Source: a bacterium
GTDB lineage: Bacteria; Margulisbacteria; Marinamargulisbacteria; UBA6595
Reading direction: 5' to 3'
Assembly (NCBI GenBank): GCA_027621615.1
Contig: JAQCBC010000035.1
Span: 1 to 7,377 of the forward strand
Length of the DNA: 7,377 bases
Part shown: piece by piece, positions 7,069 to 7,377 of the stretch
How the letters are laid out: each line of letters starts with the position of its first letter
Position numbering within the stretch: the first letter of the stretch is position 1
Translations under genes and position numbers: made by a program
Notes under the pieces: model-generated
What the model was told of the DNA's origin: nothing
The model's input: only the letters and a program-made list of their open reading frames with translations
Database searches by the model: none

Positions 7069-7098
7069 ATTGTATCGATAAAGACAATCATTTGACAA
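7069..7098 (-). promoter_or_regulatory. Candidate promoter of the SNF2 gene
   Basis: Minus-strand TTGTCA (7098-7093; 5 of 6) and TACAAT (7074-7069; 5 of 6) are separated by 18 bp. The predicted start near 7062 leaves an untranslated leader of about 100 nt before the ATG at 6961. That leader includes a weak inverted repeat at 6987-7009. Confidence 0.5.
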
Positions 7099-7150
7099 TA
7101 CTATAAAAATATCACTATTCATTCCGCGGCCCTCTGTGCTTTCACTAATA

Positions 7151-7170
7151 GACCTGCCAGGATGCTTGAT
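7151..7170 (+). repeat. Degenerate copy of tRNA-Trp 3' end and flank
   Basis: GACCTGCCA (7151-7159) equals the last 9 nt of the tRNA-Trp gene (7324-7332). It is followed by GATGCTTGAT (7161-7170), which matches GACGCTTGAT (7345-7354) at 9 of 10 positions, with about 11 nt fewer between the blocks. The order and strand are the same. This may be a remnant of a duplicated tRNA or an attachment-site scar. Confidence 0.5.
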
Positions 7171-7203
7171 TGGGGTTCTTGACAAATTGGGATTCTTGAC
7201 AAA
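7170..7203 (+). repeat. 17-bp tandem duplication carrying TTGACA boxes
   Basis: Two adjacent 17-bp units, 7170-7186 and 7187-7203, differ at one base (TTGGGG versus TTGGGA, each followed by TTCTTGACAAA). Each contains a perfect -35 hexamer, TTGACA, at 7179-7184 and 7196-7201. Confidence 0.85.
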
Positions 7204-7225
7204 GTTTGATTTTTTGTGTGATTAT
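7196..7225 (+). promoter_or_regulatory. Candidate promoter of tRNA-Trp
   Basis: TTGACA (7196-7201, perfect) and GATTAT (7220-7225, 4 of 6) have an 18-bp spacer, predicting a start near 7232 and a 5' leader of about 24 nt to be removed by RNase P. The -35 is the second copy of a tandem duplication. TATAAC at 7244-7249 is another -10-like element but lacks a good -35. Confidence 0.5.
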
Positions 7226-7255
7226 CGTTTATCTTGTTTGTAATATAACAGTAGA

Positions 7256-7332
7256 AGGTCTGTAGCTCCAATTGGTAGAGCGTCGGTCTCCAAAACCGAA
7301 TGTTGTCGGTTCGAATCCCTCCTGACCTGCCA
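7256..7332 (+). tRNA. tRNA-Trp (anticodon CCA), with unusual stem mismatches
   Basis: A 77-nt tRNA with encoded CCA. The D-stem GCTC/GAGC and the anticodon stem TCGGT/ACCGA are perfect. The anticodon loop CTCCAAA gives CCA (7290-7292), which reads UGG. The D-loop has AATTGGTA, the variable loop has 5 nt, the T-loop is TTCGAAT and the discriminator is G, as in bacterial tRNA-Trp. The oddity is in the other two helices. The acceptor AGGTCTG/CTGACCT has a T-T mismatch (7261/7323). The T-stem GTCGG/CCCTC has T-T (7306/7320) and C-C (7307/7319) mismatches. It could be functional but weakened, a chimera or a decaying copy. In many proteobacteria tRNA-Trp precedes secE-nusG; what follows here is outside the window. 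Confidence 0.88.
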
Positions 7333-7349
7333 AGTTTTTAAAAAGACGC

Positions 7350-7377
7350 TTGATGTCGGCAAAATTGGTCATATAAT
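7350..7377 (+). promoter_or_regulatory. Promoter at the right edge, for a gene beyond the window
   Basis: TTGATG (7350-7355; 4 of 6) and a perfect TATAAT (7372-7377) have a 16-bp spacer, starting 18 nt after the tRNA. It probably drives the next gene on the plus strand; by common synteny this could be secE, but no coding sequence is visible to confirm it. Confidence 0.55.

Larger units (their letters stand above)
6962..7255. other. Intergenic region between the SNF2 gene and tRNA-Trp
   Basis: I see no convincing gene in these 294 bases. They hold the outward promoters of both flanking genes, a 17-bp tandem duplication, a 12-bp match to the tRNA 3' flank and a degenerate copy of the tRNA-Trp 3' end. 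The one open frame on the minus strand (7185-6982) starts with TTG and shows no recognisable protein family. Confidence 0.6.

Noticed and set aside
7092..7120. Plus-strand TTGACA at 7092-7097 as a second tRNA promoter
   Set aside because: No acceptable -10 lies 16-18 bp downstream; the same bases serve better as the minus-strand -35 of the SNF2 promoter.
6982..7185. 67-codon minus-strand open frame between the SNF2 gene and tRNA-Trp
   Set aside because: It begins with TTG, has no recognisable family or Shine-Dalgarno sequence, and covers the SNF2 promoter and the repeat region.

Overview
The window is bacterial chromosome in standard genetic code (TGA is used as a stop, TGG as Trp), fairly AT-rich by eye. 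It has a tRNA with an encoded CCA end, SmpB, rmlB/wecB-type nucleotide-sugar genes, a YccA-type Bax-inhibitor membrane protein and a stand-alone SNF2 ATPase. This mix fits a Gram-negative, possibly proteobacterial and host-associated, organism. The sequence alone does not fix the genus.

Layout from left to right. (1) Positions 1-1799, minus strand: a two-gene nucleotide-sugar operon. A UDP-glucuronate 4-epimerase-type SDR enzyme is followed, with a 4-nt ATGA overlap, by rmlB (dTDP-glucose 4,6-dehydratase), whose C-terminus runs off the left edge. (2) A 70-bp divergent promoter region. (3) Positions 1870-3438, plus strand: smpB (trans-translation) followed almost immediately by wecB (non-hydrolysing UDP-GlcNAc 2-epimerase). 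(4) Convergent with wecB, with only 4 nt between stop codons, is a seven-helix Bax inhibitor-1/YccA-family membrane protein. Upstream of it on the same strand is a 923-residue SNF2-family helicase-like ATPase. (5) A repeat-bearing 294-bp intergenic region, then tRNA-Trp(CCA) on the plus strand. A near-consensus promoter at the right edge points to a gene beyond the window.

Three genes (rmlB, the GlcA epimerase and wecB) supply activated sugars: dTDP-rhamnose precursors, UDP-galacturonate and UDP-ManNAc. They fit surface polysaccharide (LPS O-antigen, capsule or enterobacterial-common-antigen-like) synthesis. smpB sits between these sugar genes and may share a transcript with wecB.

No complete novel system stands out. 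The observations most worth checking are: a tRNA-Trp with three mismatches, confined to the two helices that bracket the T-loop; a degenerate copy of that tRNA's 3' end about 170 bp upstream; and three genes that lack a Shine-Dalgarno sequence and have a -10-like element 8-9 nt before ATG, suggesting leaderless mRNAs.
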